DNA of 64,000 nt, taken from positions 1,054,001 through 1,118,000 of the forward strand of contig OY969786.1 in assembly GCA_963703075.1 (NCBI GenBank), in the 5' to 3' direction. The position numbers were made by a program, and so were the translations under genes. The notes below the pieces were generated by a model. That model had not been told where the DNA came from and ran no database searches. It saw only the letters and a list, made by a program, of their open reading frames with translations. Positions 27,656 through 35,418 of this stretch are shown here, one piece after another (position 1 is the first letter of the stretch; each line of letters begins with the position of its first letter). This DNA is from Korobacter sp963703075 (GTDB taxonomy: Bacteria; Acidobacteriota; Terriglobia; Terriglobales; Acidobacteriaceae).

Positions 27656-28294
27656 ATGGACCTCAAGATCGCAAAATCTTTTTCCCTCCTGCTGCTGCTC
27701 ACGATGGCGGCCTGTGCTTTCGGACAAGCGCCCGCGAGTCCGGGCGAGCTCACGGTGATCCCGACCGGCAAGCCTTACCATCCCATGACCCTGCGGCAAC
27801 GCATGCACTGGACGGTGCGCAGCACGATCGGCGCCGAGAGCCTGACGGCTGGGGTGATCAGCGCGGGTTTCGGGACCGCCACAGACCGCCCTGAGGAATA
27901 TGGAACGCATTGGGAGGGATTTGCGGAGCGGTACGGGATGCGGCTGACGGGGGTGGCGACCAGCAACGCGATGGAAGCCGGGCTGGGTGCGCTGTGGGGC
28001 GAAGATCCCCACTACTACGCGGTGGGTCCGGGAGAGCCTCTGAAAGCACGGGTGAAGAACATTGTGCGGGCCACCTTCACGGCGCGCGAGCGCGACGGCC
28101 GCTATGCGCCCGCTTACGCCCGGATCATCGCGGTGCCGGCGAGCAACTTCCTCTCCAATACCTGGCGCGCCGATAGTGAATCCAACGTGCACGACGCGCT
28201 GTTCCGGACCTTCCTCGGATTTGCGGGTCACATGACCCGCAATGCCTGGGAGGAGTTCCGGCCGGAGCGCGAGAAAGCGTTGCCGGGCTCCTAA
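27656..28294 (+). CDS. Secreted hypothetical protein
   Basis: A 212-residue product with a signal peptide (FSLLLLLTMAACAFG; AACAFG could also be a lipobox-like end). The mature part contains TLRQRMHWTVRSTIG, ESLTAGVISAGFGTA, EGFAERYGMRLTGVATSNAMEAGLGAL and a C-terminal NAWEEFRPE. It resembles a family of uncharacterised acidobacterial envelope proteins, and the amphipathic Gly/Ala-rich helices suggest membrane association. No catalytic motif is visible. Ribosome site AGGA about 10 bases upstream. Confidence 0.65.
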   Translation: MDLKIAKSFSLLLLLTMAACAFGQAPASPGELTVIPTGKPYHPMTLRQRMHWTVRSTIGAESLTAGVISAGFGTATDRPEEYGTHWEGFAERYGMRLTGVATSNAMEAGLGALWGEDPHYYAVGPGEPLKARVKNIVRATFTARERDGRYAPAYARIIAVPASNFLSNTWRADSESNVHDALFRTFLGFAGHMTRNAWEEFRPEREKALPGS

Positions 28295-28305
28295 ACGGAA
28301 AACGT

Positions 28306-29307
28306 CTACTGCGCCGGGGCGAAGACGAGCAGCTTAAAGGTGCCGGGCTTCATTGTGCCGCGACGCTGTCCTTCGGCGGGTGGGTTGAAGTCGGCTCCGA
28401 CAAGATAGATCTTGTGCGAATCAGGATCGAGCGCCATGGTGCGAGCGCTCTTCATGGTGGGGACGCTCTCGGCAAGCACGTAGCTGCTGCCGGATTTCTT
28501 TACCACGGTGAGCGTGCCCTCTCCGTTGGAGGCGAAGGCAAAGCCGGTGCCAGGATCGAAGGCGGCGGCATCCGTACCTGCACCGGTTTTCACGGTGGCG
28601 AGAACTTTGCCCGACTTGGCATCGATGGCCAACATCTTGGAGTTGCCGCAGACGGTGAAGAGGGTATCGCTTTTCTCGTCGATGGCCATCCCGGAGGGTC
28701 CTTCGCAATCCTGCAGCTTCCAGCGGTCGACTGCCTTCCAGTTCTTGCTATCGACGACAGCGATTTCCCCGGAGTCTTCCACGTTGACATAGATGCGATT
28801 AGGATCGGCGGCGGGAAACTCGAGGTCGCCGCCTAACGGGAGGGTGGCCTGGACCTTCCTGGAATCGGGATCGATGGCGACCAATTCTTTACTGCGGCCG
28901 TTGATGACGATGACGTGCTTGGAGTACGGGTCGTAGATGATGGAGTCAGGCCCTTCGCCGACCTTGATGTCCTGGATGGGCTTGAGGGTCTTGAGGTCGA
29001 AGACGGTGACCGTGCCGGCGCGTCCGTTAGAAATAAATCCCAAATTCTTGTCCTGAACGAGGGCGACGCCGTGAGCGCCGGTAGCAGGGATTTCGCCGAG
29101 TTGTTTTCCCTCGGGATCGACCACTAGGATGGAAGACCCGTGGGCGATGAAGAGGCGATTGGCGACGGCGTCGTAGGTGAGGTAGTCCCAGCCGCCCTCG
29201 CCGGGCAGGGGATAAGAGCCAACCTGCTTATAGACGCTTTGCCCGAAGCAGAGGGCGCTCAGCAGAAAAAGAGAGGCGGCGATTCGGGGGAGAGAGAGAT
29301 TGCGCAT
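28306..29307 (-). CDS. Secreted YncE-like beta-propeller protein
   Basis: A 333-residue protein with a signal peptide (IAASLFLLSALCFGQ) followed by repeats of about 40-45 residues with the pattern VANRLFIAHGSSILVVDPEGKQLGEI, GRAGTVTVFDLKTL, SKHVIVINGRSKELVAIDPDSRKV, DTLFTVCGNSKMLAIDAKSGKVLATV. These form a seven-bladed propeller of the YVTN/NHL/YncE kind; members bind proteins or nucleic acid or are redox-associated, and function cannot be read from the sequence. The stop is 12 bases from the convergent secreted protein gene. Confidence 0.82.
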   Translation of the reverse strand: MRNLSLPRIAASLFLLSALCFGQSVYKQVGSYPLPGEGGWDYLTYDAVANRLFIAHGSSILVVDPEGKQLGEIPATGAHGVALVQDKNLGFISNGRAGTVTVFDLKTLKPIQDIKVGEGPDSIIYDPYSKHVIVINGRSKELVAIDPDSRKVQATLPLGGDLEFPAADPNRIYVNVEDSGEIAVVDSKNWKAVDRWKLQDCEGPSGMAIDEKSDTLFTVCGNSKMLAIDAKSGKVLATVKTGAGTDAAAFDPGTGFAFASNGEGTLTVVKKSGSSYVLAESVPTMKSARTMALDPDSHKIYLVGADFNPPAEGQRRGTMKPGTFKLLVFAPAQ

Positions 29308-29425
29308 CGGTTTCCTCGGTTCAATCCTGCACTAGATAGTAGCGGAGGAGCGAAGCGAGCGGAAAAGTTTCGCGGGGAAGGTGCTCGGCTTCTCAAGGGG
29401 CATGCGGGATCGGCTTCAAAACAAA

Positions 29426-29463
29426 ATCCCCACCCTTCGCTTCGCTCAGGATGGGGCACCCAC
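29426..29463. repeat. Probable interspersed palindromic element
   Basis: Arms CCCCACCCT (from 29428) and AGGATGGGG pair at 8 of 9 positions around a TTCGCTTCGCTC-type centre. The minus-strand translation reads VPHPERSEGWGF, a phrase I remember from many acidobacterial hypothetical proteins, which suggests a dispersed repeat that is often mis-called as coding. It lies in the 258-base gap between the propeller and msrQ genes. Copy number cannot be tested here. Confidence 0.5.
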
Positions 29464-29565
29464 AATGTCCTGCATACACTGGCTTCATTTTCGCGGCTCA
29501 TAACGCATCGCGACCGCTCCCGAGCCGAACTCCAGGCAAGGCGGCCTGCTGCGGCAGCTCACTCT

Positions 29566-30156
29566 TTACATCGCATGCTTGCGGCGTTTGATCGTCCACG
29601 CGCGGGCGCGCCAGCCGAGCAGGCCGGTGAACAGTACGGCGTAGAGATACGGCTTGGCTTCGCCGTGCCTCATCCAGCCGTAATGCACGGTCGCGGCGAT
29701 GGCGACTGCGTAGATCCATCGATGCAACCACGACCAGCGCCTTCCCAGTTGGCGGATTGAGAAGCGGTTGGAGGTGAGCGCGAGAGGAATCATCAGAAGA
29801 AACGCGCACATCCCGAAGGCGATGAAGGGTCGCTTGCGAAGATCTTCAAGAATCCCCTGCACCTGCAACGCTTGATGCAGGCAGAAGTAGGTTAGAGCAT
29901 GCAGGGATGCATAGAAGAATGTCATCAACCCGAACATTCTGCGAAGCGAGATGATTTCGTTGACTCCAGTCATCCTTCGGATTGGGGTGATCGCGAGTGT
30001 CGCCAATAAGAAAAGCATGCTCCAGTCGCCGGTCTCATAGGTGACAGCTTCCACGGGATTATCACCGGCCGTATGGTTCGCGAGCCGGATTGCCAGCATC
30101 GCTGCAGGAACAAGACAGCCCCCGAGCATGGCCCACTTGATGCTTTTGAGGAGCAT
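29566..30156 (-). CDS. msrQ: Haem-binding membrane subunit MsrQ-like (YedZ)
   Basis: A 196-residue product from ATG 30156 with six transmembrane helices. Typical ferric-reductase-like features are visible: ETGDWSMLFLLATLAITPIRR, RRMFGLMTFFYASLHALTYF (haem His), and SWLHRWIYAVAIAATVHYGWM (two His). In E. coli MsrQ passes electrons from quinone to the periplasmic methionine sulfoxide reductase MsrP. No msrP is adjacent, so the partner is elsewhere or different. The frame continues upstream to a TTG at 30249, but neither start has a good ribosome site. Confidence 0.88.
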   Translation of the reverse strand: MLLKSIKWAMLGGCLVPAAMLAIRLANHTAGDNPVEAVTYETGDWSMLFLLATLAITPIRRMTGVNEIISLRRMFGLMTFFYASLHALTYFCLHQALQVQGILEDLRKRPFIAFGMCAFLLMIPLALTSNRFSIRQLGRRWSWLHRWIYAVAIAATVHYGWMRHGEAKPYLYAVLFTGLLGWRARAWTIKRRKHAM

Positions 30157-30350
30157 GAAGAGAGGTACGCGGAACACGTGCCATGAGTTCGGATGGGCCT
30201 GTAGCCTTATCCCGGAAGCCAGTAGGATCGTCCCAAAGGGTGCAGTCAACTAGAAATTTTTCTCAAGCGGCGGCTTCGATAGTGCAGTGTAGATCGGTAG
30301 CGGACGCGGCTACCGATCACACCAGCTTGGGATGCGCCATGCAGATGGGG

Positions 30351-30785
30351 CTATTTCCTGGCCTTTTCTGCCAGCTGAGCGCGGATTTCCTTTTCCTGCT
30401 CAATCTCTTTTTCGTTGAAGCCGTAGGCAAAGTCTTCTGGCTCGAAGATCTGGCGAATCTCGACCTCGCCTTCGTCGGGGCCGCAGTTGGGGCTGCGCTT
30501 GACCCACTCGATGGCCTCTGCGAGGGACTTGACCTGAAAGATCATGTAGCCGGCGATGAGTTCCTTGGTTTCGGCGAACGGACCGTCGGTGACGGTGCGA
30601 TTCGTGCCGGAGAAGTGGACGCGAGCGCCTTTGGAAGAGGGGTGAAGGCCTTCGTAGCCTACCAGGACTCCGGCGGCTATGGCCTCATCGATGTATTTGT
30701 TCATCTCCTCAATTTCCTTGGGATCGGGGAGTGCTCCCGGTTTTTCGGAGTCCTTGGTGGCTTTGGCGATAACCATGAATCGCAT
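30351..30785 (-). CDS. DGPF / YCII-domain protein
   Basis: A 144-residue product with the DGPF motif (TVTDGPFAETKELIAGYMIF) and the usual GPDEGEVEIRQIFEPEDF ending. It is a paralogue of the ECF42 partner at 24656-25015, but no sigma-factor gene is beside it. A longer C-terminal tail (KEIEQEKEIRAQLAEKARK) is charged and helical. It may be another regulon member of the ECF42 sigma factor; that is an inference. Confidence 0.88.
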   Translation of the reverse strand: MRFMVIAKATKDSEKPGALPDPKEIEEMNKYIDEAIAAGVLVGYEGLHPSSKGARVHFSGTNRTVTDGPFAETKELIAGYMIFQVKSLAEAIEWVKRSPNCGPDEGEVEIRQIFEPEDFAYGFNEKEIEQEKEIRAQLAEKARK

Positions 30786-31123
30786 TTTCTGTCCTTTCGG
30801 TTAGAGCTGCTTTGAGCAAGCGCTGATTGAGAGCATAACTGGCCCGCGGGTACTGCGGCGTTCCAACTCGATCTTCGCCAATAGGTCGAATGTGGATAAC
30901 CGGAATCGACAGGTGGGCGGAATATTTTATTGAGGAAAGTTGAGCATGGGGTTGAGATCGTCGAGGCTGGGTCTGCCCTGTTAAAGTCCTCGCCGAAGTT
31001 CTGCGACCGGGAGCCGAGGCGCCGATGTTTTGACAGGGCCTGAGAGATGAAGCGCAGCAATGCATGACATCCTGCGTTAGCGGGGCTGTTATGCTTTTGT
31101 AGTTTTCGACGGGAGACGATTGG
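30786..31123. other. Intergenic stretch, no gene seen
   Basis: About 340 bases between divergent genes. Open frames of about 120 residues exist on the minus strand but are Ser/Arg-rich without a ribosome site. No hairpin terminator or known riboswitch was recognised; promoters for both neighbours are expected. Confidence 0.4.
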
Positions 31124-31948
31124 TTGGGGAAAAACGCGAGCGGAGGGGGTCTATGCGGGTGGGTTCTGCTGCTGGGTGTGCTTCTGGCAACGGCCGGTGC
31201 GCGGGGACAGGGCGGCCCTCCTTATTACACCAATGACCCAGGGACGCCGGGAGCGTTCAACTGGGAAGTGAACGTCGCCTACATGCCGTTCAATTACAGC
31301 AACAATTCTGTCTCTCATACGCCCGATGTCGACATCAACTTTGGGGTTCGGGACCGTATCCAGCTCACCTACGAAAATGCGTGGCTACGGGTGGCAAACC
31401 CGGGCGGTGCGACGAAGTTCGGTTTCGGACAGTCCAATCCGGGCGTGAAGTGGCGATTCTATGATGCGGGCGAAGACAAACTGCAGATCTCGATGTTCCC
31501 GCAATTCTTTTTGAACAACCCCAACAATGCGGTGCGGCGCGGGATCGTGCCGGCGACGGACACATTCCTCTTGCCGATGGAGTTCAGCAAGAAAGTCGGC
31601 CCGGTGAACGTGGACTACGAAGCCGGGTATCAATTCGTGCACAACGGGGCGGACGGCTGGATCAGCGGTCTCGTAGTGGGACACGAGTTCAAGCACCGGC
31701 TGGAAGTGGACGCCGAAGTTTACGGGCAAGGGACGTTTCATGCGTCGTCGGATGCGCAACCGGTTTTCGACATGGGGGCACGTTACAAGCTGCACAATCC
31801 GGTGATCCTGTTGCTGATGGCGGGACGGGGCCTGCGACCGGCGCGTCCGGATCAACCGTACTTTGTGGGGTACTTCGGGCTGCAGTTCCTGCTGCCCTCG
31901 CGGGCCTATAAAGCCGCCACGGCGGACTTAGAAAGGGACTCGCACTAG
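31124..31948 (+). CDS. Outer-membrane beta-barrel-like protein
   Basis: A 274-residue protein with TTG start (GGGAG at 31111-31115) and a signal peptide (VLLLGVLLATAGARGQG). The mature part alternates polar and aromatic residues in beta-strand fashion (NWEVNVAYMPFNYS, RIQLTYENAWLRV, NVDYEAGYQFVHN, RLEVDAEVYGQGTF) and ends with a C-terminal strand-like FVGYFGLQFLLP. It resembles the phenol-degradation MetA / transporter-like barrel proteins. Substrate unknown. The last 21 bases overlap the end of the convergent acetyltransferase gene. Confidence 0.7.
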   Translation: MGKNASGGGLCGWVLLLGVLLATAGARGQGGPPYYTNDPGTPGAFNWEVNVAYMPFNYSNNSVSHTPDVDINFGVRDRIQLTYENAWLRVANPGGATKFGFGQSNPGVKWRFYDAGEDKLQISMFPQFFLNNPNNAVRRGIVPATDTFLLPMEFSKKVGPVNVDYEAGYQFVHNGADGWISGLVVGHEFKHRLEVDAEVYGQGTFHASSDAQPVFDMGARYKLHNPVILLLMAGRGLRPARPDQPYFVGYFGLQFLLPSRAYKAATADLERDSH

Positions 31949-32491
31949 GCGGCCGTTTTCCCTGGCGTACCTGAGGCCGCAGCGACAGGTGAGATCGGGG
32001 CGCAGCTTTTCGCCGCACTCGCAAACGAAGCCCACGAAACGCGCGGGATTCCCGATAACCATGGCGTAATCGGGGACGTCGCGCGTGAGGACAGCACCGG
32101 CTCCGGCGAAGGCATAGCGCCCAATGGTGATGCCGCAGACCACGGTGACGTTCGCCCCCAGGGAAGCGCCTTCGCGAATGTGGGTGGGAAGAAACTGGTC
32201 GGGAGTTTTCTTGACGGCGGCACGAGGAGTGCGGTCGTTGGTGAAGACCACGTTGGGGCCGATGAAGACGTTGTCTTCCGCGGTGACGCCGGCCCAGATA
32301 GAGACGCCATTCTTCACGGTGACGTGGTCGCCAATGGCTGCGCCGGATTCCACAAAAGCGTGGTCGCCCAGATTGCAATCTGAACCAATGCGAGCGCCGT
32401 TCATCACGTGCGCGAAGGCCCAGACGCGTGTGCCCGAGCCAATGTTGTCAGTTTCCACGAGGGCGTTAGGGTGTGCGTAAAAGTGGGACAT
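31928..32491 (-). CDS. Left-handed beta-helix N-acetyltransferase (WbpD-like)
   Basis: A 187-residue protein built of hexapeptide repeats (NIGSGTRVWAFAHVMNGARIGSDCNLGDHAFV), typical of UDP-2-acetamido-3-amino-uronate N-acetyltransferases such as WbpD/WlbB. A C-terminal CECGEKL...CRCG segment gives four cysteines that probably bind zinc. It would acetylate the 3-amino group made by the DegT aminotransferase two genes upstream. Last gene of the minus-strand polysaccharide operon. The required dehydrogenase and oxidoreductase (WbpA/WbpB) are not in the window. Confidence 0.88.
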   Translation of the reverse strand: MSHFYAHPNALVETDNIGSGTRVWAFAHVMNGARIGSDCNLGDHAFVESGAAIGDHVTVKNGVSIWAGVTAEDNVFIGPNVVFTNDRTPRAAVKKTPDQFLPTHIREGASLGANVTVVCGITIGRYAFAGAGAVLTRDVPDYAMVIGNPARFVGFVCECGEKLRPDLTCRCGLRYARENGRLVRVPF

Positions 32492-32521
32492 GAGTTTCTC
32501 TCTGGATCTGGGAAGAGTCGA

Positions 32522-33220
32522 TCAGTGGCCGGTGCCGCGGAGCACGACGGGAATCGTCAACAGCAAGATGCGGAGATCGGCGAACAAGCTCCAGGTGCGG
32601 ACGTAGGCGATGTCAAGTTCGAGCATGCGTTCGAAGCTGAGGCGGTTACGGCCGCTGACCTGCCATAGTCCGGTGATGCCGGGCAGCGCCTCGAGGCGTC
32701 GCATTTGCGAAGGACGATATTCTGCGACCTCATAACTCATGGCAGGGCGCGGGCCGACCATGCTCATTTCGCCGCGCAAAACGTTGAGCAGCTGCGGGAG
32801 TTCGTCGAGGCTATACCTGCGCAGGATGCGGCCGATAAAGGTGATCCGGGGGTCCCGGGTGATTTTGTATGCGCCGCTGGGCTGGCACGCCTTCTCACCG
32901 TCACGGATCCATTGACGGACAAATTCCCGATGAGTCTCGTCGGAAGAGAGAACCATGCTGCGGAACTTGAAGAGCACGAAGACACGTCCGCGAAAACCGA
33001 TGCGGGGCTGGCGGAACAACACCGGTCCGGGCGAGGTGGCGAGGACGAGCAGCGCGCTGAGGATCCAGAGAGGCGCGACAAGGACCAGCAAAAGTGCGGC
33101 CACACTGAGATCGAGAAGACGCTTCTGCCGCAGTTGCTTGCGGGAAAGGCCCATCGGCCAGGCGTTGCGCAGCGGTGCGGGTCGACGGCGGAGTTGAAGA
33201 GAACGTTCTGCCACTTGCAT
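32522..33220 (-). CDS. Initiating sugar transferase (polyprenyl-phosphate hexose-1-P transferase)
   Basis: A 232-residue WcaJ/WbaP C-domain-type protein. One hydrophobic helix (LLDLSVAALLLVLVAPLWILSALLVLA) is followed by GPVLFRQPRIGFRGRVFVLFKFRSM, RITFIGRILRRYSLDELPQLLNVLRGEMSMVGPRP and LPGITGLWQVSGRNRLSFERMLELD, all diagnostic of the family. It is the short form, without the N-terminal membrane domain. It loads the first sugar phosphate onto undecaprenyl phosphate at the cytoplasmic face. Preceded by an AGGGG site, nine bases after the aminotransferase gene. Confidence 0.94.
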   Translation of the reverse strand: MQVAERSLQLRRRPAPLRNAWPMGLSRKQLRQKRLLDLSVAALLLVLVAPLWILSALLVLATSPGPVLFRQPRIGFRGRVFVLFKFRSMVLSSDETHREFVRQWIRDGEKACQPSGAYKITRDPRITFIGRILRRYSLDELPQLLNVLRGEMSMVGPRPAMSYEVAEYRPSQMRRLEALPGITGLWQVSGRNRLSFERMLELDIAYVRTWSLFADLRILLLTIPVVLRGTGH

Positions 33221-33229
33221 GGGAGACCC

Positions 33230-34369
33230 CTAACGATTGCGATGGAAATCTATGAGCGCTTCGCAGACACGGTAAATTCGTTCGTCGTTCATGAACGGGC
33301 CGATGGGAAGCGAGAGTTCTTCGCGGCCGATCCACTCGGCGACCGGCATAGCGCCGCGGACATAGCCGAGCGAAGCAAAGGCCGGCTGGAGATGGAGGGG
33401 GAGCGGGTAGTGAATGCCGGAGTCGATTTCGCGCGACGCGAGATAGCGAAGCAGCTCGTCACGGCGCGGAGTAGCGATGGGGAAGAGGTGGTGGACGGGT
33501 TCAGTCCCCTCGACAACAGCCGGGATGAAGATGGGCAGTCCGCTGAGCTCCCGGCGGTAGATGGCGGCAATGGCGCGCCGGCGCTGGTTCCAGCTATCGA
33601 GGTAAGGCAATTTGAAATCGAGGACGAGTCCCTGCAGTTCGTCCATGCGGAGGTTTTCGCCTACTTCCGAGTGCTCGTACTTGGTGGTGCGGCCATGGTT
33701 GCAGAGGCGGCGCATGCGCGCGGCGAGGGCGGGATCGTTGGTGGTAATGGCGCCCGCATCGCCGAAGGCGCCAAGGTTTTTCGCGGGATAGAAGCTGAAG
33801 CAGCCGACGGATCCGATGGAGCCGGTACGGCGTCCACGGAAGCGCGCGCCCTGGGCTTGCGCGGCGTCTTCGATGAGCAGAAGACCGTGGCTGCTACACA
33901 GGGCGGTCAGCGCATCGAGGTTCGACGGCTGGCCGTAGAGATGCACTGCGATGATGGCCCGTGTTTTCCGGGTAAGAGCGGGAGCCACCAGGTCGGGGTT
34001 CAATTGCCAGTGACGCGGCTCAGCATCGACAAAGATGGGGCGAGCGCCGCAAAGGGTGACAGCGGCAGCGGTGGCGATGAAGGTGTGCGCCGGCACGATA
34101 ACTTCGTCTCCCGGGCCGATGCCTAGGGCTTTCATCGCGATCTCAAGGGCGGCGGTACCGGAATCCATGGCCACGCCTTCGGCGGTTCCGCAATAGGCGG
34201 CCCAGCTCTTTTCGAAAGCCTGCACGCATACGCCGTGAATGTATTGAGAGCGGCGAAGACTGGCGAGGATCGCGGTTTCCAGCCCGGCCTTGGCGAGCTC
34301 ACGATACTCGGACTGCAGGTCAAGGAAGGGAATGCGGTCGACGGCGATCGGAGCGGCGATGGAAGTCAT
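33230..34369 (-). CDS. DegT/DnrJ/EryC1/StrS sugar aminotransferase
   Basis: A 379-residue PLP enzyme: FLDLQSEYREL at the start, GVAMDSGTAALEIAMKALGIGPGDEVIVP, LLLIEDAAQAQGARFRGRRTGSIG, FSFYPAKNLGAFGDAGAI (PLP lysine in YPAKN), and the late GIHYPLPLHLQPAF. The WbpE/VioA-type architecture means transfer of an amino group from glutamate to a 3- or 4-keto UDP-sugar. The pair with the WbpD-like acetyltransferase suggests a 3-keto uronic acid substrate. The start overlaps the stop of the DUF354 gene (ATGA). Confidence 0.93.
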   Translation of the reverse strand: MTSIAAPIAVDRIPFLDLQSEYRELAKAGLETAILASLRRSQYIHGVCVQAFEKSWAAYCGTAEGVAMDSGTAALEIAMKALGIGPGDEVIVPAHTFIATAAAVTLCGARPIFVDAEPRHWQLNPDLVAPALTRKTRAIIAVHLYGQPSNLDALTALCSSHGLLLIEDAAQAQGARFRGRRTGSIGSVGCFSFYPAKNLGAFGDAGAITTNDPALAARMRRLCNHGRTTKYEHSEVGENLRMDELQGLVLDFKLPYLDSWNQRRRAIAAIYRRELSGLPIFIPAVVEGTEPVHHLFPIATPRRDELLRYLASREIDSGIHYPLPLHLQPAFASLGYVRGAMPVAEWIGREELSLPIGPFMNDERIYRVCEALIDFHRNR

Positions 34370-35418
34370 GATGGGCGTCCTTGGTTTGCGAGTTCCACAA
34401 TCTGATGAAGGATGAAATTACGAGTGCGATCCTTGCCGGGGATAGCGGCGGTGCGGGACCGTTTCGCGAGATGGAGTTGGGCGACGTCGGCGGGCGTACG
34501 AAGCATGGTGAGCAGGCCGAGACGCTCGAGTTCGCGATCGACCGCGCCGGATTTTCCGGCGAAGGTGCTGTAGGCAGCGGCGCCGAGCAAGGCGGCTTCA
34601 CGGACCATGGTGCCTCCACCGCTGAAGACCGCGTCGGAGTAACAGAGAAGGCTGAGACCATCGACCGCGTCGGAGGTGAGGCGGAAGGGCGGGGTGTCGA
34701 GTTGAAAATCGCGGGTCAATTCTCCGGCTTGTTGGGCGGTACGGGCGAGGACGATGACCTGGGCCTCCGAGTCGGTGCGCAGGTGTTCGATCAAGGCGCG
34801 AAAGAGGGTAGTCGAATGATCGTTGTGATAGTGCGCCCAGGTCGCGGGGGGACGCACGGTCACGATCAAGCGAGCGGGATCTAATGCGAGCTGCTCCAGG
34901 ACGCCACCATCGGGTTGGAAGTGATGTACGTAAACTTCTTCCTTGAATCCGGGATAGCCGATGAGGCATGCATGCGTGGAACTTGCACCGCAGGCTTGCA
35001 AAACAATCTCGGGCACGAGCACGCGGCGGCAGAGGTGGTGGAAGACACCAGCGGAAATGTGTTCGTAGTCGTAGAGCGCCATGCAGGGAATGCCCAGAGC
35101 GGCGGCGGCGATGGTGAGGGAGCGCGATCCATGGCTGAGGGCGGCGACGGGTCGGCGGGCGATGCCGAAGGTCACGAGTTGGGCGGCGCGCGAAAGGGTT
35201 TCGAGTGCGCGTCCGGCCTTGGACAGATGGGCGCCGTGCGTGCCGATGGTCGAGAAGTTCATCCCGTAGGACTGCGCCAGGCCCTCGGTTTGACCGAAGG
35301 CGCGCAAAGTGATGACGGGTTCGTAGCCAAAGAGCGACAGGTCGTGCACGAGCGGCGCAAAGAAATGCGCGTGGGGAGCGTTATCGAGGTCGATCCAGAT
35401 GCGAGGTGGCTGCGTCAT
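34366..35418 (-). CDS. DUF354 glycosyltransferase-like protein
   Basis: A 350-residue protein beginning RIWIDLDNAPHAHFFAPLVHDL, the DUF354 signature, with GTHGAHLSKAGRALETLSRA and a C-terminal nucleotide-sugar-like region (SDAVFSGGGTMVREAALLGAAAYSTFAGKSGAVDREL). The fold is GT-B / epimerase-like (related to MurG and WecB). Its donor is unknown. The start at ATG 35418 overlaps the stop of the toroid protein gene by four bases. Confidence 0.88.
   Translation of the reverse strand: MTQPPRIWIDLDNAPHAHFFAPLVHDLSLFGYEPVITLRAFGQTEGLAQSYGMNFSTIGTHGAHLSKAGRALETLSRAAQLVTFGIARRPVAALSHGSRSLTIAAAALGIPCMALYDYEHISAGVFHHLCRRVLVPEIVLQACGASSTHACLIGYPGFKEEVYVHHFQPDGGVLEQLALDPARLIVTVRPPATWAHYHNDHSTTLFRALIEHLRTDSEAQVIVLARTAQQAGELTRDFQLDTPPFRLTSDAVDGLSLLCYSDAVFSGGGTMVREAALLGAAAYSTFAGKSGAVDRELERLGLLTMLRTPADVAQLHLAKRSRTAAIPGKDRTRNFILHQIVELANQGRPS

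Noticed and set aside
32705..34126. 473-residue plus-strand open frame across the sugar transferase and aminotransferase
   Set aside because: Antisense shadow; low-complexity Glu/Ala/Gly composition, no domain, and both minus-strand proteins are clear families.
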